Shown: positions 1 to 8,571, counted from the stretch's first letter. The stretch: 64,000 nucleotides of DNA from JAWOJB01 sp046484325 (GCA_046484325.1 JAWOJB010000028.1:22752-86751), one strand, 5' to 3'. The notes: generated by a model from the letters alone, not told the origin. A program made the numbers and translations.

Positions 1-716
1 ACGACCTCGTAGGCGGTGGCCACGTCGAACGCCACGTTGAGGGCCTCCTTCACCCACTTGTTCACGGACAGCTTGGTGAAGCGGACCGCCAGCGGGGCGC
101 CATCGGCCAGCCGCCGGGCGAAAGCCATGGCCTCGGGGTCGAGGTCATCGGGCGGCACGACGTGGGTCACGAGTCCCATTCGGAGGGCGTCCGCAGCGCT
201 GATCGGGTCACCGGTGAGGAGATAGCGCTTGGCGAGCGCCGGGCCCACCGCCAGCGGCCAGATCGCCGTGCCCCCATCCCCCGCCACGATGCCCACCCGC
301 ACGTGGGGGTCGCCGATGGTGGCGGTGTCGGCCATGAACACGGCGTCGCACAGCAGCACGAGGGTGGCCGCCAAGCCCATCGCCGGCCCGTTCAGGGCCG
401 CCACCACCGGGACCTCGACGTCGAGCAGATCCCAGATGAGCTGCTTCCCGGTTCGGCGCACGTGGTCGCGGCGCACCGGGTCGGCGAGGTCGGGAAACCA
501 GGCGAAGTCACCCCCGGCCGAGAACGCCCGGCCTCGCCCGGTGAGCAGGACTGCGCGAATCGACGGCGGCGGATCGCGGAGCCAGGAGACCAGGGCCGAG
601 AGGTCGTCGTGGAGCCGGCCGTCGACGGCATTGACGTCGCTGCCCGGCCGGTCGATGACGGCCCTCAACACCGCGCCGGCCTGCTCGAGCTCGATCGTCG
701 AGAGCGATGGGATCAC
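1..716 (-). CDS. Enoyl-CoA hydratase/isomerase family protein, C-terminus cut by window edge
   Basis: Crotonase-fold protein, cut by the left edge after about 238 codons. Both oxyanion-hole segments of the family are visible: GRGRAFSAGGDF (about residues 60-71) and NGPAMGLAATL (about 109-119). Where classic hydratases carry the first catalytic Glu in a PE-I/V context, this protein reads DPHVRVG, so His replaces Glu; the GDGGT that follows is kept. True hydration is therefore uncertain, and an isomerase or other crotonase activity is possible. The GTG start lies 13 bases after the stop of the acyl-CoA dehydrogenase-like gene upstream, so the two are probably one transcript for an acyl-CoA or aromatic/steroid breakdown step. 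I see no better in-frame start. Confidence 0.85.
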   Translation of the reverse strand, partial: MIPSLSTIELEQAGAVLRAVIDRPGSDVNAVDGRLHDDLSALVSWLRDPPPSIRAVLLTGRGRAFSAGGDFAWFPDLADPVRRDHVRRTGKQLIWDLLDVEVPVVAALNGPAMGLAATLVLLCDAVFMADTATIGDPHVRVGIVAGDGGTAIWPLAVGPALAKRYLLTGDPISAADALRMGLVTHVVPPDDLDPEAMAFARRLADGAPLAVRFTKLSVNKWVKEALNVAFDVATAYEV

Positions 717-729
717 GAGGACCCGATGA

Positions 730-1881
730 TCACAGAGCCGAGACGTCGGTGTCGAGCCCGAGCAGGACCCTGCCCGTCACTTCCCAGGTGGGCTGGGCCA
801 CCATCATGTGCTGGGTGGCCGTATGGATGTCCCGGAAACGCTGCTGGAGCGGGCACGAGTCGTAGATCGAGGTGCCTCCCGCCGCCCGGTACATGGCATC
901 GACCACCTCTGCGGAGCTTTCGACGGCGTGCGTGGCCGCCATCCGCAGGCGTGCCCTGACCCCGAGGTCAACCGCTCCCCCATCACACGCCCTCTGCCAG
1001 GCGGCGCCGACCTCGTCGGTCAGAAAGGCGCGAGCCGAGCCGAGCCGGGCCTCGGCCCGGGACAGGGCCTCCTGGACCGCCGGCCGGTCGGCGAGGGTGC
1101 GCTTGGAGCCGGTGGGAACCTTGTGCACGGCGAGGTCGAGAAGATCGTCGATGGCACCCCGGGCGACGCCGAGCGCAACGCCGGCGATTCCCAAGGCGAG
1201 CATCCCGAATGGGGGGAACGCGTACAGGGGAGCATCGCACCACGGTCCCTGCGCCTGCAACGAACAGGTCAGCTCGACGGGGACGAACTCGTCCTCGACC
1301 CGGAAGTCGTGGCTGCCGGTCCCCCGCAGGCCGCCGACGTGCCAGGTATCGAGGATCGACACCCGCTCGGCCGGGAAGAAGATGGTCGTCACCGGACCGG
1401 CCGGGCCGGCCCCTCGATCGACCAGGCAGCCGGCGCTGATCCAGTCGGCGTGCAGGCTCCCACTGCCGAACGGCCACCACCCCCCGACCCGGAAGCCGCC
1501 CTCCGTCTCGACGGCCACGCCCTTCGGCGCGAACACCCCAGCGGTGAGGGTCTGGGCCCCCCGGGAGAACACCCGCCGTCCTCCGTCGAGCGGCAGGTAG
1601 GCGCCCCACAGAGCGGACGTGGAGGCGATCATGGTGACCCAACTGGCGGCGGCGTCGCCCCGCGCCACCCGTTCGAGCACCTCGACGATCACGAGTGGCG
1701 ATGAAGCCGAACCTCCCAACTCCTCGGGCAGGCCCATGCCGGCCAGACCAGAGCCACGGATCGCATCGACGACCTCGTCGGAAAGCCGGCCGGCACGGTC
1801 GGCCGTCTCGGCGTGGGCGGCGGCCACCGACGCCAGCCGGTCTGCGGCGATCCGGTGATCGGAGGGGGCGATGGTCTCCAT
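730..1881 (-). CDS. Acyl-CoA dehydrogenase-like flavoprotein (type-2 C-terminal domain)
   Basis: 383 residues, normal for the acyl-CoA dehydrogenase fold. The middle segment VGGWWPFGSGSLHADW (about residues 132-147) and the C-terminal AGGTSIYDSCPLQQRFRDIH are typical of the branch that includes flavin-dependent monooxygenases of the HsaA/DszC type, which use reduced flavin and oxygen, rather than true fatty acyl-CoA dehydrogenases. The substrate cannot be told from sequence. I chose the ATG at 1881; longer in-frame starts would run into the divergent TetR gene. It is divergent from that regulator, which suggests TetR control through the shared 87-base gap, and is followed closely by the enoyl-CoA hydratase-like gene. 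Confidence 0.85.
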   Translation of the reverse strand: METIAPSDHRIAADRLASVAAAHAETADRAGRLSDEVVDAIRGSGLAGMGLPEELGGSASSPLVIVEVLERVARGDAAASWVTMIASTSALWGAYLPLDGGRRVFSRGAQTLTAGVFAPKGVAVETEGGFRVGGWWPFGSGSLHADWISAGCLVDRGAGPAGPVTTIFFPAERVSILDTWHVGGLRGTGSHDFRVEDEFVPVELTCSLQAQGPWCDAPLYAFPPFGMLALGIAGVALGVARGAIDDLLDLAVHKVPTGSKRTLADRPAVQEALSRAEARLGSARAFLTDEVGAAWQRACDGGAVDLGVRARLRMAATHAVESSAEVVDAMYRAAGGTSIYDSCPLQQRFRDIHTATQHMMVAQPTWEVTGRVLLGLDTDVSAL

Positions 1882-1915
1882 ATAGAACCGATCTCTCGTT
1901 ATCAATCGTGAATAT

Positions 1916-1928
1916 AGAGATGATCTCT
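1916..1928. promoter_or_regulatory. Palindromic operator candidate for the TetR regulator
   Basis: Perfect 13-base palindrome AGAGATGATCTCT in the gap between the divergent ACAD-like and TetR genes. A third half-site, ATCTCT, sits at 1891-1896. Read toward the ACAD-like gene, the palindrome directly abuts a TATATT box (1916-1911), so a bound dimer would block that promoter. This matches the usual TetR layout, but the pairing of protein and site is inferred from position. Confidence 0.6.
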
Positions 1929-1956
1929 TGTTTCGTCCAGTCGCCGGTGACACCCC

Positions 1957-1962
1957 TACCCT
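1957..1962 (+). promoter_or_regulatory. Leaderless -10 box of the first TetR gene
   Basis: TACCCT followed by six bases and then the ATG at 1969; no Shine-Dalgarno is present. This fits a leaderless transcript starting at the start codon. Confidence 0.55.
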
Positions 1963-1968
1963 GGCCCC

Positions 1969-2574
1969 ATGGTGACCGCCATCGGACGTCGCCCCGAGAC
2001 GCGTCGCAGCCGCCAGACCCGCCAAGCGCTGGTCGAGGCGGCGCGTACCGTGGTCCGCCGCACCGGGTCGCTCTCCCCTGAGGCGGTGGCGACCGAGGCC
2101 GGTGTGGCCCCGGCCACCTTCTATCTGCACTTCGCCAACAAGGACGAGGCGCTGGCCGCGACCTTCGACGCCGTGCTCGAGGAGCTGCACGCCACCACCA
2201 CTGCGGCGCTCGACCTCGAGCGCCTGCTCGCCGATGGACTCGAACGGGTGGTGCAGGATCTCGCCCGCAACGTCGTCAAGGGCTTCCGCCGGGACGCTGG
2301 TGTGGTCCGCCTGGCCATCTCGAGGCTTCCCGAAGCTCGGCCCGTGCAAGAGGTGTACCGGGAGCGGGAGGATGCGACCCTGACCATGCTCACCGCCTTC
2401 GTCCGGAGCGGGGCCCGGGCCGGCATGGTGCGGGCCGGCGACCCCGGCAGAATCGCCAGCGCCCTGCTGGTATCGGTGCAGGGATACCAGAACCCGCTGC
2501 TGCTCCAGCCCGGCACCTCGGCCGTGCTCGACGAGCTCGTCGCCATGCTCCTCGCCCTGCTCCGGCCCGAATGA
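1969..2574 (+). CDS. TetR family transcriptional regulator
   Basis: 201 residues. The N-terminal helix-turn-helix runs through LSPEAVATEAGVAPATFYLH and is followed by the family hallmark FANKDEAL; the C-terminal ligand domain is not diagnostic. It is transcribed away from the ACAD-like/enoyl-CoA hydratase pair and points toward the DrrAB-type exporter genes 95 bases downstream, so it could control either or both. A perfect palindrome at 1916-1928 is its likely operator. The ATG start is supported by a TACCCT box six bases upstream. Confidence 0.9.
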   Translation: MVTAIGRRPETRRSRQTRQALVEAARTVVRRTGSLSPEAVATEAGVAPATFYLHFANKDEALAATFDAVLEELHATTTAALDLERLLADGLERVVQDLARNVVKGFRRDAGVVRLAISRLPEARPVQEVYREREDATLTMLTAFVRSGARAGMVRAGDPGRIASALLVSVQGYQNPLLLQPGTSAVLDELVAMLLALLRPE

Positions 2575-2588
2575 CCTGACACGATGTC

Positions 2589-2606
2589 GGGATATCCGGA
2601 ATACCC
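2589..2606. repeat. 18-base dyad before the ABC exporter operon
   Basis: GGG-N3-TCCGGA-N3-CCC, symmetric about TCCGGA, about 65 bases upstream of the exporter ATPase gene. It could be an operator; no protein can be assigned, and chance occurrence in GC-rich DNA is possible. Confidence 0.3.
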
Positions 2607-2669
2607 TCCCGTCGCACGAGCTTGACGGTGAGGGCCGGACCGCGATCCGGCCGGGAAGGACACCAGTAG

Positions 2670-3656
2670 ATGCCAGGACCCATCGTTCGCGCCGAGAACG
2701 TCGTCAGGACGTTCGGCACCATTCGGGCGCTCGAAGGCGTGAGCCTGGAGTTCGATCCCGGGATCGTCTACGGGCTCCTCGGTCCCAACGGCGCCGGGAA
2801 GACCACCCTCATCCGGGTGCTGACGACGCTGCTCCGGCCGGACTCGGGTCGCGTCGAGGTCGCGGGCATCGACGTCGTCGCCGACCCGGTGACGGCCCGC
2901 ACCCGCCTGGGACTGGCCGGCCAATTCGCCGCGGTCGACGAATACCTGACAGGCCGGGAGAACGTCGAGATGGTCGGTCGTCTCTACGGTCTCGCCGGTG
3001 GCGAGGCGAGACGCCGTACCGACGAGGTCCTTCAGAGGATCCACCTCACCGACGCCGCCGACCGCAGGGTTGGCACGTACTCGGGCGGCATGCGTCGCCG
3101 GCTCGACGTGGCCGCATCGATGGTCGGCCGCCCCCGGGTCCTCTTCCTCGATGAGCCCACCACCGGCATCGACCCGCGGAGTCGGATCGACGTCTGGGAT
3201 CTCATCACCGACCTGGTGGCGGAGGGCACCACGATCCTGCTCACCACCCAGTACCTCGATGAGGCCGACCAGCTGGCCGACCGAGTCGGCGTCATCGACC
3301 ATGGCCGGCTCATCACCGAGGGCACCCCCGACCAGCTCAAGGACAAACTGGGGGGTTCGGTGGTCGAGGTGACCGTCGCCGACGAGTGCCGGGAGATGAC
3401 CCTCCAGGTGCTCGCCGACGTCACCCACGAGGCCCCCCATGAAGAACCGAGCTCGAAGCGGATCACGGTGCCGGCCGTCGAAGGCGCCCAGACCCTGATG
3501 GAGGCGGTCCGCCGGCTCGACGCCGCCGGGATCACCCCCCACGACGTCTCGATGCGACGGCCGACGCTCGACGACGTGTTCCTCGCCCTCACCGGTCATG
3601 TCGCCGAGAACCCCACCGAGCCTGCCGACCCGCCGCGCAGAAGGAGCCGCCGATGA
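2670..3656 (+). CDS. ABC exporter ATP-binding protein, DrrA type
   Basis: 328 residues. Walker A GPNGAGKT (about 38-45), signature SGGMRRRLD (about 138-146) and Walker B VLFLDEPT (about 157-164) are all intact. The sequence between them (GQFAAVDEYLTGRENV) and the C-terminal RRPTLDDVFLALTGH tail are characteristic of DrrA-type ATPases of the daunorubicin-resistance family, which energise efflux of drugs or lipids through a separate permease. Its stop overlaps the start of the permease gene (ATGA), so the pair is translationally coupled. The substrate is unknown. Confidence 0.92.
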   Translation: MPGPIVRAENVVRTFGTIRALEGVSLEFDPGIVYGLLGPNGAGKTTLIRVLTTLLRPDSGRVEVAGIDVVADPVTARTRLGLAGQFAAVDEYLTGRENVEMVGRLYGLAGGEARRRTDEVLQRIHLTDAADRRVGTYSGGMRRRLDVAASMVGRPRVLFLDEPTTGIDPRSRIDVWDLITDLVAEGTTILLTTQYLDEADQLADRVGVIDHGRLITEGTPDQLKDKLGGSVVEVTVADECREMTLQVLADVTHEAPHEEPSSKRITVPAVEGAQTLMEAVRRLDAAGITPHDVSMRRPTLDDVFLALTGHVAENPTEPADPPRRRSRR

Positions 3657-4495
3657 CCGCCGTCACCGCACCCAGCCCGGAGCGAGCCCGGATGTCCCCG
3701 GCTCACACCGTCAAGGACGCTCTGGTGATCACACGCCGCAACCTCCTGCGGAACGTCCGTCTCCCCCAGGTGCTCCTCTTCTCGACGGTCCAGCCGGTCA
3801 TGTTCCTCCTCCTCTTCACCTTCGTCTTCGGGGGCGCCATCGGTCAGACCATTCCACCGGCGGCCGGCGGCGAATACGTCAACTGGCTCATCCCCGGGTT
3901 GCTGGTGCAGACCGCGGTCTTCGGATCCGGCCAGACCGCCATCGGGCTCACCGAGGACCTGACGAAAGGCGTGATCGACCGCTTCCGATCGCTGCCCATG
4001 GCCCGATCGGCGGTGCTGGCCGGGCGCACCCTGTCGGACCTGATCCGCAACGGCTTCGTGATGACGCTCATGGTGGTCGTGGGCTTTCTCATCGGGTTCC
4101 GCTGGCAGACCAGCCTCCTCGGGATGCTCGCCGGGATGCTCGTGGCCATGGTGTTCTCCTACGCCTTCTCGTGGGTGATGGCCACGATCGGGCTGGCCGT
4201 GAAGAACCCGGAGGCAGCCCAGTCGGCCGTCTTCCTGCCGGCGTTCCCGCTCGTGTTCGCCAGTTCGGTGTTCGTGCCCACGGGCACGATGCCCCCCTGG
4301 CTCCAGACCTTCGCCGACCATCAGCCGGTCACCGTGACGGTCGACGCGCTCCGCGGTCTGATCCTGGGCCCGGGAGCGCTCCAGCCCGGGCAGACGGTGG
4401 AGAGCCAGGTCATCCTGGCCCTCGCCTGGTCGGTTGCGATCCTGGCGGTGTTCGTCCCCCTTGCCGTCCGCCGCTACCGGCGGGCGGTGGGGTGA
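3653..4495 (+). CDS. ABC-2 type exporter permease, DrrB type
   Basis: 280 residues with about six predicted membrane helices. The segment WLIPGLLVQTAVFGSGQTAI followed by a charged loop with DRFRSLPMARSAVLAGRTLS is the conserved ABC-2/DrrB region, and PVFLPAF-like segments (AVFLPAFPLVFASSVFVPT) lie near the C-terminus as in DrrB. It overlaps the ATPase gene by four bases and completes the exporter. Its 3' end faces the stop of an acyl-CoA dehydrogenase gene only four bases away, leaving no room for a conventional terminator. Confidence 0.9.
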   Translation: MTAVTAPSPERARMSPAHTVKDALVITRRNLLRNVRLPQVLLFSTVQPVMFLLLFTFVFGGAIGQTIPPAAGGEYVNWLIPGLLVQTAVFGSGQTAIGLTEDLTKGVIDRFRSLPMARSAVLAGRTLSDLIRNGFVMTLMVVVGFLIGFRWQTSLLGMLAGMLVAMVFSYAFSWVMATIGLAVKNPEAAQSAVFLPAFPLVFASSVFVPTGTMPPWLQTFADHQPVTVTVDALRGLILGPGALQPGQTVESQVILALAWSVAILAVFVPLAVRRYRRAVG

Positions 4496-4499
4496 GGGC

Positions 4500-5624
4500 T
4501 CACGTGAGGGATGGCTCCTTGGGGAGCCCGAGGATCCTCTCACCGATGATGCCACGCAGTACCTCGGCGGTGCCTCCGCCCACGGTGAGCGCGCGGGAGA
4601 ACAGCAGGCCCCAGGGCCACTCGCCCGGATCGGAGCCGAGCGGGCCGCGCTCCATGGTCATGCCCCCGGCCCCGGCCAGGTCGGCGGCGAGGTCCATCAC
4701 CTCCTGGCCGTGGCGGTCGGCGAGGAGCTTCTTGACCGCCGCCTCGGGCCCGGGGAAGCGTCCGGCGATGACCTCGGAGACGATCTTCAGGCCGAGCATC
4801 CGCATCACCTCGGCGTCGACGTAGAGACGGGCGGCCCGGTCGCGCTCCGGGCCCTGCAAGCCCCCCGCCGAGCGGATGAGATCGATCAAATCGGACGTCC
4901 GGGGGCCCATCCCCCACAACACACCCCCGGTCGAGAGCGACATCCGCTCGTTGCCGAGAGTGATCTTGGCGAGGGGCCACCCCTGGTTCTCCGATCCCAC
5001 CAGGTTCCCGGCGGGCACCCTGGCGTCGGTGAAGAACACCTCGGTGAAGTGGGCACCGCCGGACATCTCACGGATCGGGCGCACCTCCACCCCCGCCTGG
5101 CGCATCGGGAACAGGAAGTAGGAGATCCCCTGCTGCTTGGGGGCTTCCGGGTCGGTGCGGGCCAGCAGGATGCCGAAGTCGGCCTCCTGGGCCCAGGTGC
5201 TCCAGATCTTCTGCCCGTTCACCACGTACTCATCGCCGTCCCTGACCGCCCGGGTCTGGAGTGAGGCGAGGTCGGAGCCCGAGCCGGGCTCGGAGAAGAG
5301 CTGGCACCAGAACTCCTCCCCGCGGAGCAGGGGCCCGAGGTACCGGTGCTTCTGGGCATCGCTCCCGGCAGCGAGAATGGTGGGTCCGGCCCATCCGATG
5401 CCGATCGGATTGTGGGCGTGGGGGTCGATGCCGGCGGCGTCGAGCTCCTCGTCGATGACGAGTCGATGCTCAGGGTCGGCTGCGAGGCCCCACGGCGGGG
5501 GCCAGGCCGGGGCGGCGTATCCGGCCTCGGCGAGCTCGGCCGGTGACGGGTCGGGGTGCTCGGCGAGCCACCGCCGGACCTCGAGACGCCGGGGATCATC
5601 GGGTGGAGGGAGCCGGAGATCCAT
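4500..5624 (-). CDS. Acyl-CoA dehydrogenase
   Basis: 374 residues, full length. FAD- and substrate-binding segments are visible: FWCQLFSEPGSGSDLASLQT, then VNGQKIWSTWAQEADFGILLART, and a C-terminal GGGTAEVLRGIIGERILGLP as in FadE-type enzymes. It should oxidise an acyl-CoA thioester, passing electrons to ETF; the chain or ring substrate is not readable. Monocistronic by appearance: it is followed by the convergent exporter operon and preceded by its own TACGCT box seven bases before the ATG. Confidence 0.9.
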   Translation of the reverse strand: MDLRLPPPDDPRRLEVRRWLAEHPDPSPAELAEAGYAAPAWPPPWGLAADPEHRLVIDEELDAAGIDPHAHNPIGIGWAGPTILAAGSDAQKHRYLGPLLRGEEFWCQLFSEPGSGSDLASLQTRAVRDGDEYVVNGQKIWSTWAQEADFGILLARTDPEAPKQQGISYFLFPMRQAGVEVRPIREMSGGAHFTEVFFTDARVPAGNLVGSENQGWPLAKITLGNERMSLSTGGVLWGMGPRTSDLIDLIRSAGGLQGPERDRAARLYVDAEVMRMLGLKIVSEVIAGRFPGPEAAVKKLLADRHGQEVMDLAADLAGAGGMTMERGPLGSDPGEWPWGLLFSRALTVGGGTAEVLRGIIGERILGLPKEPSLT

Positions 5625-5631
5625 GCCGGCC

Positions 5632-5637
5632 AGCGTA
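5632..5637 (-). promoter_or_regulatory. Leaderless -10 box of the acyl-CoA dehydrogenase gene
   Basis: TACGCT on the minus strand, seven bases before the ATG at 5624, with no ribosome binding site in between. Confidence 0.55.
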
Positions 5638-5676
5638 GATGACCCGCTCCCGGGTGCCGGCGGACGGGCGATCCCC

Positions 5677-6111
5677 TCAGACGATGCAGAACTCGTTGCC
5701 CTCGGGGTCGGCCATCACCACCCAGAAGCCCCCGAGCTCCGCGAATTCGTCCAGGCGGGTGGCGCCGAGACCCACGAGCCGGGCGACCTCCGCCTCGATG
5801 GCGGGCCGTCGCTCCTCCGGCGACGCCCCCGGCCCTTCGCTCACCGACACATCGAGGTGCATCCGGTTCTTGGCGGTCTTGGGCTCGGGGACCCGCTGGA
5901 TGTAGATGCGGGGCCCGACCCCCTCGGGATCGACGAGGGCCGAGGCCGAGTCCCATTCCGTCTCGGGCACACCCGCGTCGGTCAGCCAGGCCTCCCAGGA
6001 GTCGAAACCCTCCGGAGGCGGCTGGAGGACATATCCGAGCGCCTCGGCCCAGAAGGCCGACAACCGTACGGGTGAGGTGGCGTCGAACGTGACCTGGAAG
6101 GTGCGGGCCAT
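5677..6111 (-). CDS. VOC (glyoxalase-like) family protein
   Basis: 144 residues in one VOC unit. It opens with FQVTFDATSPVRLSAFWAEALGY and closes with GGFWVVMADPEGNEFCIV, the hallmark ends of the fold. The IYIQRVPEPKTAKNRMHLDVSV segment supplies the conserved His and the usual middle strands. Proteins of this subgroup are common in actinobacteria and are of unknown or resistance-related function. It follows cobO by only 20 bases but has its own TAGCCT box in that gap, so it need not belong to the cobalamin operon. Confidence 0.85.
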   Translation of the reverse strand: MARTFQVTFDATSPVRLSAFWAEALGYVLQPPPEGFDSWEAWLTDAGVPETEWDSASALVDPEGVGPRIYIQRVPEPKTAKNRMHLDVSVSEGPGASPEERRPAIEAEVARLVGLGATRLDEFAELGGFWVVMADPEGNEFCIV

Positions 6112-6117
6112 GGCCGC

Positions 6118-6123
6118 AGGCTA
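6118..6123 (-). promoter_or_regulatory. Leaderless -10 box of the VOC gene
   Basis: TAGCCT on the minus strand, six bases before the ATG at 6111, squeezed between cobO and the VOC gene. Confidence 0.55.
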
Positions 6124-6131
6124 CCGGGAGG

Positions 6132-6704
6132 TCAGTAGTCGAGGCCCCGGCGGGCCATGATGCCGCGGTCGTAGGCGTGCTTGACCTTGACCATCTCGGT
6201 CACCGTGTCGGCGACGTCGATGAGGGGCTCGGGGGCGTCCCGACCGGTGACGATCACGTTCACGTGCTCGGGCCTCGTGCGGATGGTCTCGATGACCTCG
6301 GCGCCGTCGATCCACCCCCAGTTCATGGGGTAGGTGATCTCGTCGAGGATCACGAGGTCATGGCGCCCGGCGAGGACTACATCGCGGGAGAAGCGCCAGG
6401 CCTCGCGTGCCACCGCCTCCGACTCCGAGAGGTTCTCCGAGTCCCATGTGAACCCGTCGCCGATCGCCCACCAGTCGACGCCGAGGTCCCGACCCACCTT
6501 CTCCTCACCGACCTTCCAGTCACCCGACTTGAGGAACTGGATGACGCACACCGTCCAGCCGCGGGCAACCGCCCGCATCATCGTGCCGAAGGCGGCGGTC
6601 GACTTCCCCTTGCCGTCGCCGGTGTTGACGAGGACGAGCGATGGGGCGCGGACGGATCCGGGATCGGGCCGCTCGGTGGGGGGGGTGTCGCTGGGTCCGC
6701 TCAT
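6132..6704 (-). CDS. cobO: Corrinoid adenosyltransferase
   Basis: 190 residues. The P-loop NTGDGKGKSTAAFG (about 27-40) plus VIQFLKSGDWKVGEEK, LVILDEITYPMNWGWI and IVTGRDAPEPLIDVADTVTEM mark the CobA/CobO/BtuR family. It transfers adenosyl from ATP to the cobalt of cob(I)alamin or cob(I)yrinic acid diamide in the cytoplasm. As last gene of the btuFCD-cobO run it would convert imported corrinoid to coenzyme B12. Its ATG overlaps the btuD stop by four bases. A disordered, Pro-rich N-terminus of about 20 residues precedes the P-loop. Confidence 0.95.
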   Translation of the reverse strand: MSGPSDTPPTERPDPGSVRAPSLVLVNTGDGKGKSTAAFGTMMRAVARGWTVCVIQFLKSGDWKVGEEKVGRDLGVDWWAIGDGFTWDSENLSESEAVAREAWRFSRDVVLAGRHDLVILDEITYPMNWGWIDGAEVIETIRTRPEHVNVIVTGRDAPEPLIDVADTVTEMVKVKHAYDRGIMARRGLDY

Positions 6705-7519
6705 CTCTGGGCCGGCATTGTGGCCCCCTGCTCGACATGTGCCGAATCGCGCAACGGGATCACCACCAGCCGGCCCGCTCCATCGTCGAGCACCCGGACC
6801 CGGGCGCCATAGTGGGTGCGGATCGCAGGCTCGGTCAGCACCGTCCGAGCCGGTCCCTCTCCCACCACCCGGCCCCCTCCCGACAGCAGGACGAGTCGGT
6901 CGCAGTACTGGGCGGCCAGGGTGAGGTCGTGCAGGGCGCTCACCACCGTGAGCTCTCGCTCACGGCGCAGCCGTTCGATCAGCTCGAGCACCTGCTGTTG
7001 GTGCCCGACGTCCAGCGATGCGATCGGCTCGTCGAGCAACAGCAACCGCGCCTCCTGGGTGAGCGCCCGCGCCAGGACGGCGCGTTGGAGCTCTCCTCCG
7101 GAGAGGCTGTCGAGGCGGCGATCGGCGAAGCCGGTGAGGTCGAGATCGGCAAGCACCCCGGCGACGAGGTCGAGATCTCGGGGGCTCTCGACACCGAGGT
7201 ACGGCAGGTGGGCGGTGCGACCCAGCAGCACGTAGTCGACGACTCTCATCCCCGGGGGGACCACCGGGCGCTGGGGGACCATGGCCAGGGCCCGGGCGAG
7301 CTCGGATCGTCCGAGACGGCCGACCTCGTGCCCGTCGACGAGGCGCACGCCGTCTGCCTCCACCGACCCGGCGATCGACCGGAGCAGGGTGGTCTTGCCC
7401 GCACCGTTCGGCCCGATCACGCCCACCCACTCTCCGGGGCTCACTTCCAGGTCCACCCCGTCGAGGACCCGAACCGACCCGTAGCGCACGACCAGGTCGC
7501 GGAGCCGGACGGCGCTCAT
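6701..7519 (-). CDS. btuD: Cobalamin ABC importer ATP-binding protein
   Basis: 272 residues. Walker A GPNGAGKT (about 36-43), signature LSGGELQRAVLARAL and Walker B LLLLDEPIASLD are intact, and the domain is of the iron-siderophore/B12 (FecE/BtuD) type. Gene order after btuF and btuC, a four-base overlap with each neighbour, and the cobalamin riboswitch upstream assign it to corrinoid import rather than siderophore uptake. A C-terminal extension of about 40 residues follows the ABC core. Confidence 0.93.
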   Translation of the reverse strand: MSAVRLRDLVVRYGSVRVLDGVDLEVSPGEWVGVIGPNGAGKTTLLRSIAGSVEADGVRLVDGHEVGRLGRSELARALAMVPQRPVVPPGMRVVDYVLLGRTAHLPYLGVESPRDLDLVAGVLADLDLTGFADRRLDSLSGGELQRAVLARALTQEARLLLLDEPIASLDVGHQQQVLELIERLRRERELTVVSALHDLTLAAQYCDRLVLLSGGGRVVGEGPARTVLTEPAIRTHYGARVRVLDDGAGRLVVIPLRDSAHVEQGATMPAQR

Positions 7520-8571
7520 GAGCCACCTCGCGTGGTGCGGAGCACGACCATGAAGAAGGGAGCGCCGAGGAAGGCCGTGATCACCCCGATGGGCAGTTCC
7601 GCGGGGGCGGCCACCGTCCTCGCGGCCAGGTCGGCGGCGATGAGGAACGCCGCTCCCAGCACGATCGAGAGGGGCAGAACCACCCGGTACCCGGTCCCTG
7701 CCACGAGCCGAACGGTGTGGGGCACGATGATGCCGACGAAGCCGATGAGCCCGCTGACCGACACCACCGCCGCCGTTCCCAGCGTCGCCGCCGCCACGAC
7801 GGTGAGGCGGACTCGGCGGGTGGGCACGCCGAGGGTCTCGGCCTCCTCGTTACCCACCCCCAGCACGTCGAGCAGCCGCCGGTGGAGCAGGATCACGCCC
7901 GACCCGACGACGACGTAGGGCAGCACCGCCCGCACGTCGGACCACCCGGTCGTTCCCAGCCGACCGAGGATCCACGAGTAGACCTCGCGCAGGCTCTCGG
8001 CGTTGCGCTGCACCACGAAGGTCTGAGCCGCCGTCAGGAACGAGGCCACGGCCACCCCCGCCAGCACGAGGGTCGTGGGGTCGCGCTCGCCGGCCGACCG
8101 GCCCAGGACGTAGGTCAGGACGACGGCCACGACCGCGCCGATGAACGCGGCGGGGGCGACGAGTCCCGGCGTCACACCCGACGCCCGCCCGGCGATGGCC
8201 AAGGTCGCCCCGAGGCCGGCTCCGGCGGCGACACCCAGCAGGTAGGGATCGGCCAGGGGGTTGCGGAACACTCCCTGGTAGGCGCCACCCGCCAGGGCGA
8301 GCATGGCCCCCACGAGCCCGCCCAGCACGACCCGGGGAACCCGTAGCTCCCACAGGATGGCGAGCTGCCGGTCGGAGAGTTCGACCGGGACGTCGACGAG
8401 GGGGATGCGATCGACGAGGGCCAGCAGGACCTCGCGGGCGGGCAGGTCGGCCGGTCCGATCATGACGCCCGCTCCGGCCGCTGCGATCAACGTCGCCACC
8501 GCCAACGTGGCGGCCCAAGGACCTACCCGGGCGGGTCGGAGCATGGCGACGGGACGGACGACGGCGGTCAC
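7516..8571 (-). CDS. btuC: Cobalamin ABC importer permease
   Basis: 351 residues, FecCD/BtuC family, about ten membrane helices. Family landmarks are LRVPRVVLGGLVGAMLALAG, QGVFRNPLADPYLLGVAAGA and GLIGFVGIIVPHTVRLV. I chose the GTG at 8571, whose GTGA overlaps the btuF stop exactly as the other genes of this operon overlap each other; a longer frame would intrude deep into btuF. It forms the membrane channel for corrinoid handed over by BtuF. Confidence 0.93.
   Translation of the reverse strand: MTAVVRPVAMLRPARVGPWAATLAVATLIAAAGAGVMIGPADLPAREVLLALVDRIPLVDVPVELSDRQLAILWELRVPRVVLGGLVGAMLALAGGAYQGVFRNPLADPYLLGVAAGAGLGATLAIAGRASGVTPGLVAPAAFIGAVVAVVLTYVLGRSAGERDPTTLVLAGVAVASFLTAAQTFVVQRNAESLREVYSWILGRLGTTGWSDVRAVLPYVVVGSGVILLHRRLLDVLGVGNEEAETLGVPTRRVRLTVVAAATLGTAAVVSVSGLIGFVGIIVPHTVRLVAGTGYRVVLPLSIVLGAAFLIAADLAARTVAAPAELPIGVITAFLGAPFFMVVLRTTRGGS

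Noticed and set aside
6112..6131. VOC gene as fifth member of the cobalamin operon.
   Set aside because: A TAGCCT box at leaderless spacing lies in the 20-base gap and the product has no known B12 role; co-transcription remains possible but is not supported.
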